Source: Deltaproteobacteria bacterium Ga0077550 (lineage in GTDB: Bacteria > Myxococcota_A > Polyangia > Nannocystales > Nannocystaceae). Taken from it: a stretch of 46,061 bases of DNA. Every line of letters starts with the position of its first letter. The stretch's first letter is position 1. Positions 24,485-32,629 of the stretch are shown piece by piece. The translations under genes and the position numbers were made by a program. Under the pieces are notes generated by a model that saw only the letters and a program-made list of their open reading frames with translations, did not search any database and was not told where the DNA came from. Where the stretch lies: contig LNFB01000349.1 in assembly GCA_001464385.1 (NCBI GenBank), positions 1-46,061 on the forward strand, given 5' to 3'.

Positions 24485-24753
24485 GCGCACGTCCGACGAT
24501 GAGCGTGCGCGCGACGATCCTGCGCTGTGCCGCCGTGGTGCTCGGGCTCGTCGCCCTGCACGCGCTGCTCGTCGAGGTCGCGGCGCGCACGGACCTCGTC
24601 GAACGATTGCTCGCGCCTGCGGGCGCTGGCGGGGCGCTGGGGCTGGGCGTCGCGCTCTTGGTGCTGCGCGTGGGCCTGCTGTTCGTCGTGCCGGGTGCAG
24701 TGCTGCTGCGCGTGGTCGAGGCGATCGCGCGTGCCCGCCGTCCGCTCTGCTAG
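24481..24753 (+). CDS. Small membrane protein
   Basis: 90 residues with two hydrophobic segments (about 14-31, ILRCAAVVLGLVALHALLV; and about 50-77, GGALGLGVALLVLRVGLLFVV) and a basic C-terminus (ARARRP), so probably both ends are in the cytoplasm. No family recognised. ATG 24481 overlaps the stop of the upstream gene (ATGA), and such coupling supports a real gene that works with the toroid-like protein. A second Met at codon 7 is possible. Confidence 0.6.
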   Translation: MSARPTMSVRATILRCAAVVLGLVALHALLVEVAARTDLVERLLAPAGAGGALGLGVALLVLRVGLLFVVPGAVLLRVVEAIARARRPLC

Positions 24754-24762
24754 GATGCGCCG

Positions 24763-25659
24763 GTGGTGCGTCCTCGGCTGCTCGTCGTCCTCCTCGGCAG
24801 CGTGCTGGGCTGCACCTTCGACGCGAGCGGTGTGGGTGGGCCGAGCTCCGGGACCGGCCCCGCTGCCGACACGTCGGGCGCTGCGACGACCGGCGCGCCG
24901 ACGCCGACCTCGACCACCGATCCGACGCTCGAGTCGAGCTCCGACGACGGCGCGCGCACGACGTCGAGCGCCGACGCCTCGGGCGCTTCGGCGGCACACA
25001 CGACGTCACCGTCATCGACCTCCTCCGATGGTTCGAGCACCACCGGCGCGTCACTGCCGTGCGACGATCTGCTGTGGGTCGCGGGCTCGGCCGCCGCGGT
25101 GGGCACCGATGGACCGCTCGCCGCGCGACTCGAGGAGGCGGGCTTCGTGCTCACGTTCGCCGACGACGATCTCGTGCAGCCGGCGGATGCCGCGGGTCGC
25201 TGCGCCGTGCTCGTCTCGGGCACCGTCGACGATGCCGTGCTCGGCGGTCGGCTGCGTCAGGTCGTCGAGCCGGTGATCCTGTGGAAGCCGGAGATCTTCG
25301 ACGACATGGGCGTCGCGCTCGTCGGTGCCCACGGTGTCGCGGAGGGGCTGAACCAGGTGTTGATCATCGATGCGAGCCATCCGCTCGCCGCCGGTCAGCG
25401 CGGGGTTGTCGACATCTACGCCGGCACGGGGCGCATCGGTTGGGGGACCGCCGTGCACGCCCACATCGTCGCGGACCGGGCCGATCTCCTGGGCCTCGCC
25501 TCGCTGTACGCCTACTCGATGGGCGACCTGCTCGCCGACGAGATGCCCGCCGCGGGCCCCCGGATCGTGCTGCCGATCACCGACGCACCCGACGCGGTAC
25601 TGCAGCCGGTCGGCCTCGACCTGTTCGAGAACGCGGTGCGCTGGGCGACGGGCCCGTGA
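24763..25659 (+). CDS. Lipoprotein with a secreted GATase-like C-terminal domain
   Basis: 298 residues from GTG 24763; lipobox VLGC (Cys17) and an 80-residue Ser/Thr linker. From about 100 the domain alternates strands and helices: LLWVAGSAAAVG, LAARLEEAGFVLTFADDD, CAVLVSGTVDDAVLG, PVILWKPEIFDDMGVAL, LNQVLIIDASHPLAAGQ, VDIYAGTGRIGWG, LASLYAYSMGDLL and LDLFENAVRWATG. This is the plan of a class I glutamine-amidotransferase-like (ThuA/flavodoxin-like) domain seen in many secreted bacterial proteins, where catalytic Cys is usually absent. It shares its order of motifs with the C-terminus of the 38062-39501 product. Probably a binding domain; function unknown. Confidence 0.78.
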   Translation: MVRPRLLVVLLGSVLGCTFDASGVGGPSSGTGPAADTSGAATTGAPTPTSTTDPTLESSSDDGARTTSSADASGASAAHTTSPSSTSSDGSSTTGASLPCDDLLWVAGSAAAVGTDGPLAARLEEAGFVLTFADDDLVQPADAAGRCAVLVSGTVDDAVLGGRLRQVVEPVILWKPEIFDDMGVALVGAHGVAEGLNQVLIIDASHPLAAGQRGVVDIYAGTGRIGWGTAVHAHIVADRADLLGLASLYAYSMGDLLADEMPAAGPRIVLPITDAPDAVLQPVGLDLFENAVRWATGP

Positions 25660-25662
25660 GCC

Positions 25663-27138
25663 TCAGGGCCCCGTCGTCGTGACGAGCAACGCCTGGTAGA
25701 AGCGCACCGCCGCGTGCAGATCGTCGATCGCGATCCGCTCGTCGGTGCCGTGCAGCCGCTTGCGGTCGACGTCGGTCATCCGCAGCGGCAAGAACCGGTA
25801 GATGTCGTCGGCGACCGCGGCGTAGTGCCGCGCATCGGTGGCGCCGACGACGAGCGACGGGCTCACGATCGCGTCGGGCCACGTCCACAGTATCGCGCGG
25901 CCGACCGCGTCCCAGGCGGCGCCCTCGGTGCGCGACACGGGGCTCGGATCCCAGCACTTCTTCGCGCAGCGCACGGTGACGCCCAGCTCCTCGGTCACGT
26001 CGACGATGTGCGCCTCGACCGACGCGACGGTGTCGCCCGGCAGCAGGCGGAAGTTCACGACCGCCCGGGCCCGCGCGGCGAGCACGTTGTCGGCGCTGCC
26101 GGCCTCGAGGATCGTCGGCGCGGTGGTGGTGCGGACGATCGCGTTGGTCGCGGGGTGCCGTGACAGGATCCACCGCACCACCGGCCCGAACATCCACCGG
26201 TTGGCGAGCACGAGCTTCGCGACGAAGGTCTGCTCGGACGTGAGCCGATCGATCATCTGCTCCGACGGGCCGCGCAGCGAGGCGGGCATCGGGTGCTCCT
26301 CGATCCGCACCAGCGCCCGGGCCAGCCGATCGATCGCGCCGTCGGGCGGCGGCATCGACGAGTGCCCGCCCTCGCCCTCGGTCGTGAGCTCGAGGCTCGC
26401 GTGGCCCTTCTCGGCGATGCCGACGAAGGCGATGGGCGCCGCGATGCCGGGGATCGTGCCGCTGACGATCGCGCCGCCCTCGTCGAGCAGGAACTCGGCC
26501 GACACGCCGCGCTGCTCGAGCGCCGCCGCGATCGCGATCGCACCCTCGGCGCCCCCGACCTCCTCGTCGTGGCCGAAGCCGATCCACACGTCGCGGCTTG
26601 GCGTGAAGCCCTCGGCCAGCAGCGACTCGACGGCGGTGAGGATGCCGACGACGCCGAGCTTGTCGTCCATCGCGCCGCGGCCCCACACGTGCCCGTCGGC
26701 GCGGCTCCCGGAGAACGGCGGCTGCGTCCAGCTCGACTCGGTGCCGGGCTCGACCGGCACGACGTCGACGTGGGCAGTGAGGATGATCGGGCGCGCGCTC
26801 GGGTCGCGGCCGCGCCAACGCAACAGCCGGGCGTGATCGTGGATCGGGGTCACCTCGAGGGTCGCGTGGACCCGGGGGAAGCGCTCGCGCAGCAGGGCGT
26901 GCAGGGCGACGAACGCGGCCGGCTCACCGCCCGAGGGGATCGAGATCGTCGGGATCGCGACCGCGGCCGCGAGATCGTCGGCGACGCGATCGCGATCCAC
27001 CGCGGGCAGGCTCGGCGCCGGGCCGGGGTCGAACGCCGGCGGCGAGACGACGGCCGCCCGCACCACGCAGACCGCCGCGAGCGCGGCGATCCCGAGCGAG
27101 AGCCGCACCGCGAGGCGTCGCCGCGTGGAGTCGGCCAT
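25663..27138 (-). CDS. M20-family metallopeptidase (PM20D1/carboxypeptidase-S-like)
   Basis: 491 residues. An N-terminal hydrophobic segment (LSLGIAALAAVCVVRAAVV) anchors or exports it. Metal-site motifs follow the M20 order: IPTISIPSGG early, ILTAHVDVVPVEPG near 122 (metal His and Asp), GRGAMDDKLG near 150 (Asp), GFGHDEEVGG near 188 (catalytic Glu pair), and a C-terminal GATDARHY with the last His. The EGGHSSMPPPDGAI block marks the dimerisation domain of the PM20D1 type, which forms or cleaves N-acyl amino acids. So a zinc-dependent amidase of the envelope is likely; the exact substrate is open. ATG 27138 is the natural start; the gene converges on the lipoprotein gene 3 bp away. Confidence 0.92.
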   Translation of the reverse strand: MADSTRRRLAVRLSLGIAALAAVCVVRAAVVSPPAFDPGPAPSLPAVDRDRVADDLAAAVAIPTISIPSGGEPAAFVALHALLRERFPRVHATLEVTPIHDHARLLRWRGRDPSARPIILTAHVDVVPVEPGTESSWTQPPFSGSRADGHVWGRGAMDDKLGVVGILTAVESLLAEGFTPSRDVWIGFGHDEEVGGAEGAIAIAAALEQRGVSAEFLLDEGGAIVSGTIPGIAAPIAFVGIAEKGHASLELTTEGEGGHSSMPPPDGAIDRLARALVRIEEHPMPASLRGPSEQMIDRLTSEQTFVAKLVLANRWMFGPVVRWILSRHPATNAIVRTTTAPTILEAGSADNVLAARARAVVNFRLLPGDTVASVEAHIVDVTEELGVTVRCAKKCWDPSPVSRTEGAAWDAVGRAILWTWPDAIVSPSLVVGATDARHYAAVADDIYRFLPLRMTDVDRKRLHGTDERIAIDDLHAAVRFYQALLVTTTGP

Positions 27139-27183
27139 CGAGCGCGGACGATATCACCGGCGGCCGCGCGCGGCGAACCGGCG

Positions 27184-28857
27184 TCACGCGGCGGATCGCG
27201 AGCGAGCGCGGCGCAGGCCCAGGGCGAGCAGGAGCCATGCGGCGTGCATGGGTCGATCGCGCGTGTCACAGCCGCAGCCCGATCCCGCGTCGTCGTCGGC
27301 CGCGGCGGTGGTCTCGGTGCCGGTGGTGCCGCCGCTGCTGCCGGGCGCGCTGCCCGTCCCCGCACCCGAGGTGTCGCTCGGCCCCGCAGTGGTGTCGCCC
27401 GGCTCGGCCGGATCGTCGCACCGCGTCGCGTCGCAGCGCCGCTGCCAGATGTTGCTGGTGATCACGCGGCGCCCGAGATCGTCGTGCAGCTCGACGCGCG
27501 TGCGGGTCTCGCCTGCCTCGAGCGAGGCGATTGCGATCGTCGTCGCGATCGAATCGCCGTGCACGGTGAACTCCTCGACGTCGATGCCGTCGCGCACGAT
27601 GTGCACCGAGAGGCCGTCGCCGCCGGTCACCCGGATGTCGTAGGTGACGGGGAGGTCGGCCCAGATCGTGTCGCCGGAGGTGCGCCACGCGGAGTCCAGC
27701 TCGATCATCGGGTCGCCGGGGCCCTGCAGCTTCACGACCGTCCGGCTGTCGCGGATGCCCTGCAGCAGCGCCGCGACCGACAGCTCGCTCGCGTACACCA
27801 TCGTCGTCGGATCCCCGATCGGGCTCTGGAAGCCGCCGAGGTCGACGCCGGCGCGGTGATCGTCGCTGCCGCCGAGCGCCGCGAGGTGGGCCCCGGCGTC
27901 GCACAGGTCGTCCCAGTACCCGATCGCCTGGTCGTCGAAGAGCCCACCGGCCTGATCGAGGCCGGTGCTCGCGATCTCGATCGCGTGGATCGTGCTCGGG
28001 TCGATCTCGTGGTCCCACGCGCAGCCGATGCAGAACGTCCCGAGGTCGAGCACCGGGTGGTTGATCGACACGAGCGCGCCCTGCTCGGTGAAGGCCGCGA
28101 TGGCGCCCTCGATCGTCACGCCGGGCTGGCCGATCTTGTGGTCGACCCACACCGTGGCCCCGATCGCGTTGGCGTGCCCGGCGTAGGTCGTGAACTCCAT
28201 GCCCGGCACGAGCAGCAGGTCCGGGTGATCCGCCTGCGCCGCGACGATGAAGTCGTTCTGCGTGAGCACGTTGTGATCGGAGAGCTCGACGAAGTCGAGG
28301 CCGCGGCTGCGGGCGAACGTCGCGATCTCGTCGAGCGGTGGCCGGGCGTCGCCGCTCTCGCGCGAGTGGACGTGGAAGTCGCCCGCGTACCACCGCGCCT
28401 CGGCGACGAGCGGCTCGCTCGGCACGTAGGGCGCGCGCTCGGGCTGCGGGGCGAGGGTCGCGGCGGTGCGCAGCACGACCTCGACGTCGTACGTGGCCGG
28501 CGACACCTCGATCTTCGCCTTGCCGATCACGAGGTGCCACGTGCCCGCCGGGATCGGCCCGGGGAGGTACGAGCGCGACGCCGCGTCGACGCCGACGATC
28601 GCCGGCTCGTCATTCCCACCGCCCCAGCCGCGGAAGCCGTCGGGATCGACGAGGCCCCAGTCGAGGATGTTGTCCGCCGACTGATCGTCGTGGCGGACCT
28701 CGAGCTCCGCGATGCCCTCGGGCACCTCGAACGGGACGAGCACGTGGTCGGGCGGCCCGGCGACGACCTCGCCGACGAGCGGCACGATCTGCTCGCCGGC
28801 GTCCGCGCCCGTCGGGAACAGCGCCGTGCCCACCAGGAATCCCAGGCCGATTCGCAT
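27184..28857 (-). CDS. CehA/McbA-type PHP metallohydrolase with MYXO-CTERM tail
   Basis: 557 residues with a signal peptide (LGFLVGTALFPTGADA). A beta-sandwich (PPC-like) part spans about 25-135 (EQIVPLVGEVVAGPPDHVL). The PHP domain carries the metal-ligand motifs GDFHVHSRE, ELSDHNVLT, LVPGMEFT, SINHPVL and GGSDDHRAG. Members of this group hydrolyse phosphate or carbamate esters. A Gly/Thr/Asp-rich linker leads to a C-terminus GCGCDTR, a hydrophobic stretch (MHAAWLLLALGL) and RRARSR, the three-part plan of MYXO-CTERM sorting signals. The protein should therefore be anchored at the surface after sorting. Divergent from the 28968 gene. Confidence 0.9.
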   Translation of the reverse strand: MRIGLGFLVGTALFPTGADAGEQIVPLVGEVVAGPPDHVLVPFEVPEGIAELEVRHDDQSADNILDWGLVDPDGFRGWGGGNDEPAIVGVDAASRSYLPGPIPAGTWHLVIGKAKIEVSPATYDVEVVLRTAATLAPQPERAPYVPSEPLVAEARWYAGDFHVHSRESGDARPPLDEIATFARSRGLDFVELSDHNVLTQNDFIVAAQADHPDLLLVPGMEFTTYAGHANAIGATVWVDHKIGQPGVTIEGAIAAFTEQGALVSINHPVLDLGTFCIGCAWDHEIDPSTIHAIEIASTGLDQAGGLFDDQAIGYWDDLCDAGAHLAALGGSDDHRAGVDLGGFQSPIGDPTTMVYASELSVAALLQGIRDSRTVVKLQGPGDPMIELDSAWRTSGDTIWADLPVTYDIRVTGGDGLSVHIVRDGIDVEEFTVHGDSIATTIAIASLEAGETRTRVELHDDLGRRVITSNIWQRRCDATRCDDPAEPGDTTAGPSDTSGAGTGSAPGSSGGTTGTETTAAADDDAGSGCGCDTRDRPMHAAWLLLALGLRRARSRSAA

Positions 28858-28967
28858 CCTGGAAGGGTCGTCGTGTCACCACAGCCCGGTCAAGGCCGCG
28901 CCGGATCGCGGCCATCGCACCGGTTGTGAATGGGGTTCTCGGCGGGCTCGTCGGTTCGAGGGTCGCC

Positions 28968-29489
28968 ATGATCAACTTTCGCAGCGTGGTCCGTGGGTTG
29001 CTGACGTCGTCCGTGGTCGCGCTGGTGATGAGCGGCTGCTCGATCTCCTTCGGATCCGGCAGCGCCTCCTCGCCGAGCAGCTACCCCTACGCGTACTCCG
29101 GCGGCGGCAAGCCGGTCGGCTCGTACAACGCGATGGGCCGCGTCGACGACCGCGAGAAGCCCCTGCCGGGCGTCACGAAGGCCAAGCCGATCCCCAAGGC
29201 CGAGGGCCCGCACCGCAAGCCGGTCGTCGACCCGACCCCGGCGCCGACGCGCGACGAGCCCGCGCCGCCCAAGCGAACCAAGAAGGCGCCCAAGCGGACC
29301 AAGCCCACCGCGGAGCCGACGCGGACCCCGGCGCCGGGCCGCGCGAAGCCCGAGCCGAAGGACACGGAGCCGACGGCGACCAAGCCCAGCCGCGATGGGT
29401 CGAACACGCCGACCCGGCCGACCAAGCCGAGCCGCGCGACGCTGCAGCGCACGGCGGCGCGCAAGGTCGCGCCGCGTCCGACCCGCTGA
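28968..29489 (+). CDS. Small Lys/Pro/Thr-rich lipoprotein
   Basis: 173 residues, lipobox VMSGC (Cys24), then a Ser/Gly/Tyr-rich patch (SSPSSYPYAYSGGGKP). The rest is highly basic and Pro-rich, with repeated K-P, K-R and P-T (PKRTKKAPKRTKPTAEPTRTP, then KPSRDGSNTPTRPTKPSRAT). There is no folded domain. Such a cationic tether could bind peptidoglycan, LPS or nucleic acid outside the cell (inference). ATG 28968 follows GGGTCGCC; the frame is open upstream only as antisense shadow. No family recognised. Confidence 0.7.
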   Translation: MINFRSVVRGLLTSSVVALVMSGCSISFGSGSASSPSSYPYAYSGGGKPVGSYNAMGRVDDREKPLPGVTKAKPIPKAEGPHRKPVVDPTPAPTRDEPAPPKRTKKAPKRTKPTAEPTRTPAPGRAKPEPKDTEPTATKPSRDGSNTPTRPTKPSRATLQRTAARKVAPRPTR

Positions 29490-29504
29490 TCGCCCGAGCG
29501 ATCG

Positions 29505-30383
29505 TCAGGCGGCGGGGCGGCTCGAGAACCTCTCGAGCACGTCCGAGACCCGCACCAACATGTCACCCAGGCCGGTTCGCCCCTGGGTGACATTGTCGAC
29601 GTAGGCCCGCATCAGCGCGTACGTGGGGTGCCGCGCGATGTCGGGGTTGCGCTCGCCGAGCTCGACGTAGCGACGCATCGCCTTGGCCGCCTCGTCGAGA
29701 TCGAGGCCCATGCGCTCGAGGTTGACGCGGCTGCGCGCGAGCATCGGCATGTAGCCGAAGAACATCGCGTACAGGCCGCTCGGTCGCACGAAGCTGCGGA
29801 TCAGATCGATCGCGTTCTCGGCCCGCGTCTGCTCGCGGCCGTAGTACTCGAGCATGTGGAAGTCCATCGCGAGGTGGCGAGCCTCGTCGGCGTTGATGCC
29901 CTCGAACGCGCGGTGACAGATCGGATCGTCGACGGCGTTGACGAGGTACTTCACCAGCGCGCCGTCGAGCACGAGCTCGGTCATCGGTACGATCGCGCTG
30001 AACACCGACGGGTGCACCTTGGTCGCCGAGCGCTCGAGCGTCGAGATCAGCCGCCGCACGTTCGGGTTGGGCACCGGCCGCTCGTGCCGCCCGAGGATTC
30101 CCCAGCGGACCATGAGGCGCCGCTCGGCCTCGGCGTGGCGGGCCTCGTCGGCGCGGAAGGACTCGAAGATCGCCCGCCGCGTCGGGTCGGACTCTCGCTG
30201 GGCCATCGCATCGAACACCACCGCGGCGATGGACTCGATCCAGTAGAGGTCGGCCATGAAGGAGGCCAGGTCGTGGGCCTGGGCCGGACTCACCCGGTCG
30301 GCCCCGGGCGCGTCCCAGTCGACGTCGTCCGTAGACCACTGCAATCGTTGGCACTTCTCCAGGAGGCGGCCGAGGTCGAGCAT
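29505..30383 (-). CDS. Ferritin-like diiron protein
   Basis: 292 residues, nearly all helical. Two ExxH-type metal motifs are clear: RADEARHAEAERR and, about 100 residues later, NADEARHLAMDFHMLEYYG. Together with Glu residues in ADLYWIESIAAVVF and MTELVLDG these fit a four-helix diiron centre of ferritin-like oxygenases and oxidases (AurF/R2-like groups). The reaction cannot be told. The start is set by AGGAG placed 8 nt before ATG 30383; a GTG at 30392 would sit on that site. It is divergent from the MerR gene with an operator-like palindrome between them. Confidence 0.82.
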   Translation of the reverse strand: MLDLGRLLEKCQRLQWSTDDVDWDAPGADRVSPAQAHDLASFMADLYWIESIAAVVFDAMAQRESDPTRRAIFESFRADEARHAEAERRLMVRWGILGRHERPVPNPNVRRLISTLERSATKVHPSVFSAIVPMTELVLDGALVKYLVNAVDDPICHRAFEGINADEARHLAMDFHMLEYYGREQTRAENAIDLIRSFVRPSGLYAMFFGYMPMLARSRVNLERMGLDLDEAAKAMRRYVELGERNPDIARHPTYALMRAYVDNVTQGRTGLGDMLVRVSDVLERFSSRPAA

Positions 30384-30406
30384 GTTCTTCACTCCTGCAG
30401 TTTTCG

Positions 30407-30435
30407 AGGTTACACCGTTTGGTGTAACGTTTCAA
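30407..30435 (-). promoter_or_regulatory. Candidate promoter of the diiron gene
   Basis: On the minus strand TTGAAA (30430-30435) is followed after 17 bp by TAACCT (30407-30412). The first hexamer is five of six to the sigma-70 -35 consensus; the second is weak. The palindrome at 30409-30428 fills the spacer and overlaps the -10, the place where MerR-type regulators bind. Confidence 0.5.
30409..30428. promoter_or_regulatory. Perfect palindrome GTTACACC-N4-GGTGTAAC (likely MerR operator)
   Basis: Eight-bp inverted arms with a GTTT spacer in the 53-bp gap between the start of the diiron gene and GTG 30437 of the MerR-type gene. It is A/T-richer than its surroundings. On the plus strand TAACGT (30425-30430) would place a transcript start close to GTG 30437, so the regulator mRNA may be leaderless. 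Both genes would be controlled by one site. Confidence 0.75.
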
Positions 30436-30436
30436 C

Positions 30437-31201
30437 GTGGCGACGGCCGAGGTTCTCGACGAGTTACCCCCCGAGGGTCTGACCATCGACGCGCTCGCGC
30501 AGGCGGTCGGGACGACGACCCGGAACATCCGCGCGCTGCAGACCCGGGGACTGCTCCCGCCGCCGACCGTGGTCGCGCGGGTCGGTCGCTACGGGCCGGC
30601 GCACGTCGAGCGTCTGCGGCTCGTCGCGCGCCTGCAGGAGCGCGGCTACTCGCTGGCCGCGATCGCCGACGTGCTGCAGGCGTGGCACGAGCGGCGAAGC
30701 GTCAGCGACCTGCTGGGCTTCGAGCGCGAGCTCGATCGGGCCGAGGGCGCGCTCGAGGACGAGGTGGTGCTCGGCCTCGACGAGCTCGCGCGGCAGTTCC
30801 CCGAGCTCGACGACGCGCTGGTCCACCGCGCGATCGAGCTCGAGCTGGTGTTCGTCGAGTCGTGGGTCCCGCCGCGTTTCCGCGTCCCGATCCCGCGCCT
30901 GCTCGAGGTCGGTCGCGCCCTGGTCGACGTCGGCATCCCGCTGCACGCGGCGCTCGACCAGCTCGTGGTGCTGCGCGAGGGCACCGACGCGATGGCGAAG
31001 GCCCTGGTCGCGATGTTCGCCGAGCAGATGATCGCGCCGTGGGCGGCCGCGGGTCACCCGCTCGAGGCCGTGCCCGAGCTCCTCGATCGTGTGCGGCGGA
31101 CCAAGCCGCTGCCGCTGCTGGCGGTGACCGCCCTGATGCGCAAGGCCCTCGAGCGCGAGGTCTCGGCGGCGCTGTCGACGATCGTGCCGCGCCACGGCTG
31201 A
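30437..31201 (+). CDS. MerR-family transcriptional regulator with large effector domain
   Basis: 254 residues from GTG 30437. Residues 12-85 form the MerR winged helix: LTIDALAQAVGTTTRNIRALQ, LLPPPTVVARVGRYG, HVERLRLVARLQERGYSLAAIADVL. The remaining 165 residues, longer than in metal-sensing MerR proteins, are helical (LARQFPELDDALVHRAIELEL, LLEVGRALVDVGIPLHAALDQLV) and lack the Cys pattern of metal sensors, so an organic ligand or a lipid-like effector is more likely. It is divergent from the ferritin-like diiron gene and the palindrome between them is its likely operator. The C-terminal part recalls MerR regulators found next to diiron or desaturase-type genes (inference). Confidence 0.88.
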   Translation: MATAEVLDELPPEGLTIDALAQAVGTTTRNIRALQTRGLLPPPTVVARVGRYGPAHVERLRLVARLQERGYSLAAIADVLQAWHERRSVSDLLGFERELDRAEGALEDEVVLGLDELARQFPELDDALVHRAIELELVFVESWVPPRFRVPIPRLLEVGRALVDVGIPLHAALDQLVVLREGTDAMAKALVAMFAEQMIAPWAAAGHPLEAVPELLDRVRRTKPLPLLAVTALMRKALEREVSAALSTIVPRHG

Positions 31202-31270
31202 ACCGGCTCGCGCGGCGCCTCGCGATCGGTGAAACTCCCCGGGCCGCGGCGTCGTCCGTAGCGAGCCCCA

Positions 31271-31930
31271 ATGATCGAGCTACTCACGTCCCCGACCCCC
31301 AACGGCCGCAAGGTCTCCGTCGCGCTCGAGGAGCTCGGCCTGCCCTACACCGTGCGGGCGATCGATCTCGGGAAGAACGAGCAGAAGGAGCCGTGGTTCC
31401 TCGCGCTCAACCCCAACGGTCGGATCCCGGTGATCATCGATCACGACGCGGACGACTTCGTGGTGTTCGAGAGCGGCGCGATCCTGATGTACCTCGCCGA
31501 GAAGACCGGCAAGCTGCTGCCCGCCGATCCCAAGGCCCGCAGCGTCGCGATCCAGTGGTTGATGTTCCAGATGGGCGGCATCGGCCCGATGATGGGGCAG
31601 GCCAACGTCTTCAACCGCTACGCGCCGGAGAAGATCCCCTACGCGATCGATCGCTACACCCGCGAGTGTCGGCGCCTGTTCGAGGTGCTCGAGCGGCGCC
31701 TGGGCGAGGTCGAGTACCTCGCGGGCGAGTACTCGATCGCCGACATCGCCAACTGGTGCTGGGTGAAGACCTACGCCTGGGGCAGCCTCGACATCAGCGG
31801 CCTGCCGGCGCTGCAGCGCTGGCTCGACGCGATCGCGGCGCGACCGGCCGCGCAGCGCGGGATCCTGGTCCCCGTCACCGAGGCGACGGCAGAGTCGGTC
31901 ACGGCGACCGGCCGCAGCCTGCTGGTGTGA
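31271..31930 (+). CDS. Glutathione S-transferase family protein (YfcG/YghU-like)
   Basis: 219 residues. The N-terminal thioredoxin fold shows MIELLTSPTPNGRKVSVALEELG, LGKNEQKEPWFLALNPNGRIPVI with the cis-Pro, and VFESGAILMYLAEKTG with the Glu-Ser pair that binds glutathione. The C-terminal helical domain includes RLFEVLERRLGEVEYLAG and YSIADIANWCWVKTY. The TSPTPNGRK start is typical of the YfcG/YghU disulphide-bond oxidoreductase branch. A cytoplasmic thiol-redox role is likely. It lies 69 bp after the MerR gene on the same strand and could be cotranscribed with it. Confidence 0.93.
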   Translation: MIELLTSPTPNGRKVSVALEELGLPYTVRAIDLGKNEQKEPWFLALNPNGRIPVIIDHDADDFVVFESGAILMYLAEKTGKLLPADPKARSVAIQWLMFQMGGIGPMMGQANVFNRYAPEKIPYAIDRYTRECRRLFEVLERRLGEVEYLAGEYSIADIANWCWVKTYAWGSLDISGLPALQRWLDAIAARPAAQRGILVPVTEATAESVTATGRSLLV

Positions 31931-31937
31931 CCCGGCG

Positions 31938-32603
31938 CTACGCGGTCCCCTTCGCGGCGGCTTCGGCCGCCGCCTTGGCCGACGCCTCCTTGCGCTCGCT
32001 GTGGCGATCCGTGAGGAAGTCGACGTAGTCGCGCAGGAGCAGCGTGAACTTCATCAGCTCCTCCATCACGTCGATCACGCGATCGCGATACGGCGAGTCC
32101 TTCATCCGTCCGTCCTCTTCGAACTGCTCGTAGGCCTTGGCGACCGAGGACTGGTTGGGGATGGTGAACATCCGCATCCAGCGGCCGAGCAGGCGCAGGG
32201 TGTTCACGGCGTTGAAGGACTGCGAGCCGCCGCTGACCTGCATGACCGCGAGCGTGCGTCCCTGCGTGGGTCGGATGGCGCCGGAGTTCAGCGGCAGCCA
32301 GTCGATCTGGTTCTTCAGGACGCCGGTGACGGCGCCGTGCCGCTCGGGCGAGCACCACACCTGGCCCTCGGACCACTCCGAGAGCCGGCGCAGCTCGACG
32401 ACCTTCGGGTGCGTCGGCTCGACGGCGTCGGCGACGGGGAGGTCGAACGGATCGTAGATGACCACCTCGGCGCCCATCGCCTCGATGATGCGCGCCGCCT
32501 CGTGGGTCAAGAACCGGCTGTACGAGCGCTTCCGCAGCGAGCCGTACAGGAACAGGATGCGAGGCGGATGCGTGGAGCGAGGGACGCTCGGGAGCTCGAT
32601 CAT
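31938..32603 (-). CDS. arsH: ArsH-like NADPH-dependent FMN reductase
   Basis: 221 residues. ArsH hallmarks are present: RILFLYGSLRKRSYSRFLTHEA at 16-37 for FMN phosphate, DPFDLPV, SEGQVWCSPERHGAVTGVLKNQ, WLPLNSGAIRPTQGRTLAVMQVSGG, and NTLRLLGRWMRMFTIPNQSSVAKAYEQF. ArsH proteins are flavoproteins that oxidise trivalent organoarsenicals or act as quinone or azo reductases. No arsenic genes lie nearby, so the name reflects the family, not a proven role. The C-terminus is a charged Ala/Lys tail (KEASAKAAAEAAAKG) longer than needed for the fold. ATG 32603 is natural. It converges on the GST gene. Confidence 0.92.
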   Translation of the reverse strand: MIELPSVPRSTHPPRILFLYGSLRKRSYSRFLTHEAARIIEAMGAEVVIYDPFDLPVADAVEPTHPKVVELRRLSEWSEGQVWCSPERHGAVTGVLKNQIDWLPLNSGAIRPTQGRTLAVMQVSGGSQSFNAVNTLRLLGRWMRMFTIPNQSSVAKAYEQFEEDGRMKDSPYRDRVIDVMEELMKFTLLLRDYVDFLTDRHSERKEASAKAAAEAAAKGTA

Positions 32604-32629
32604 GCGGCGCGAGCGTACGCCTCGACCGG

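Noticed and set aside
22487..25054. 855-codon minus-strand open frame
   Set aside because: Antisense to three plus-strand genes with clear signal peptides or domains; no family pattern of its own.
24763..25659. Active glutamine amidotransferase
   Set aside because: The fold pattern fits, but no nucleophile-elbow Cys with a catalytic His/Glu can be seen.
26293..28929. 878-codon plus-strand open frame
   Set aside because: Antisense to the M20 peptidase and PHP hydrolase, both with complete catalytic motifs.
29488..29503. Short inverted repeat GATCGC-CCGA-GCGATC between convergent genes
   Set aside because: Only a 6-bp stem with no U-tract, and GATCGC-type words are very frequent in this sequence, so it is not distinctive.
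31938..32603. An arsenic resistance operon
   Set aside because: Only the ArsH-like gene is present; no ArsR, ArsB, ArsC or Acr3-type gene lies within the window.
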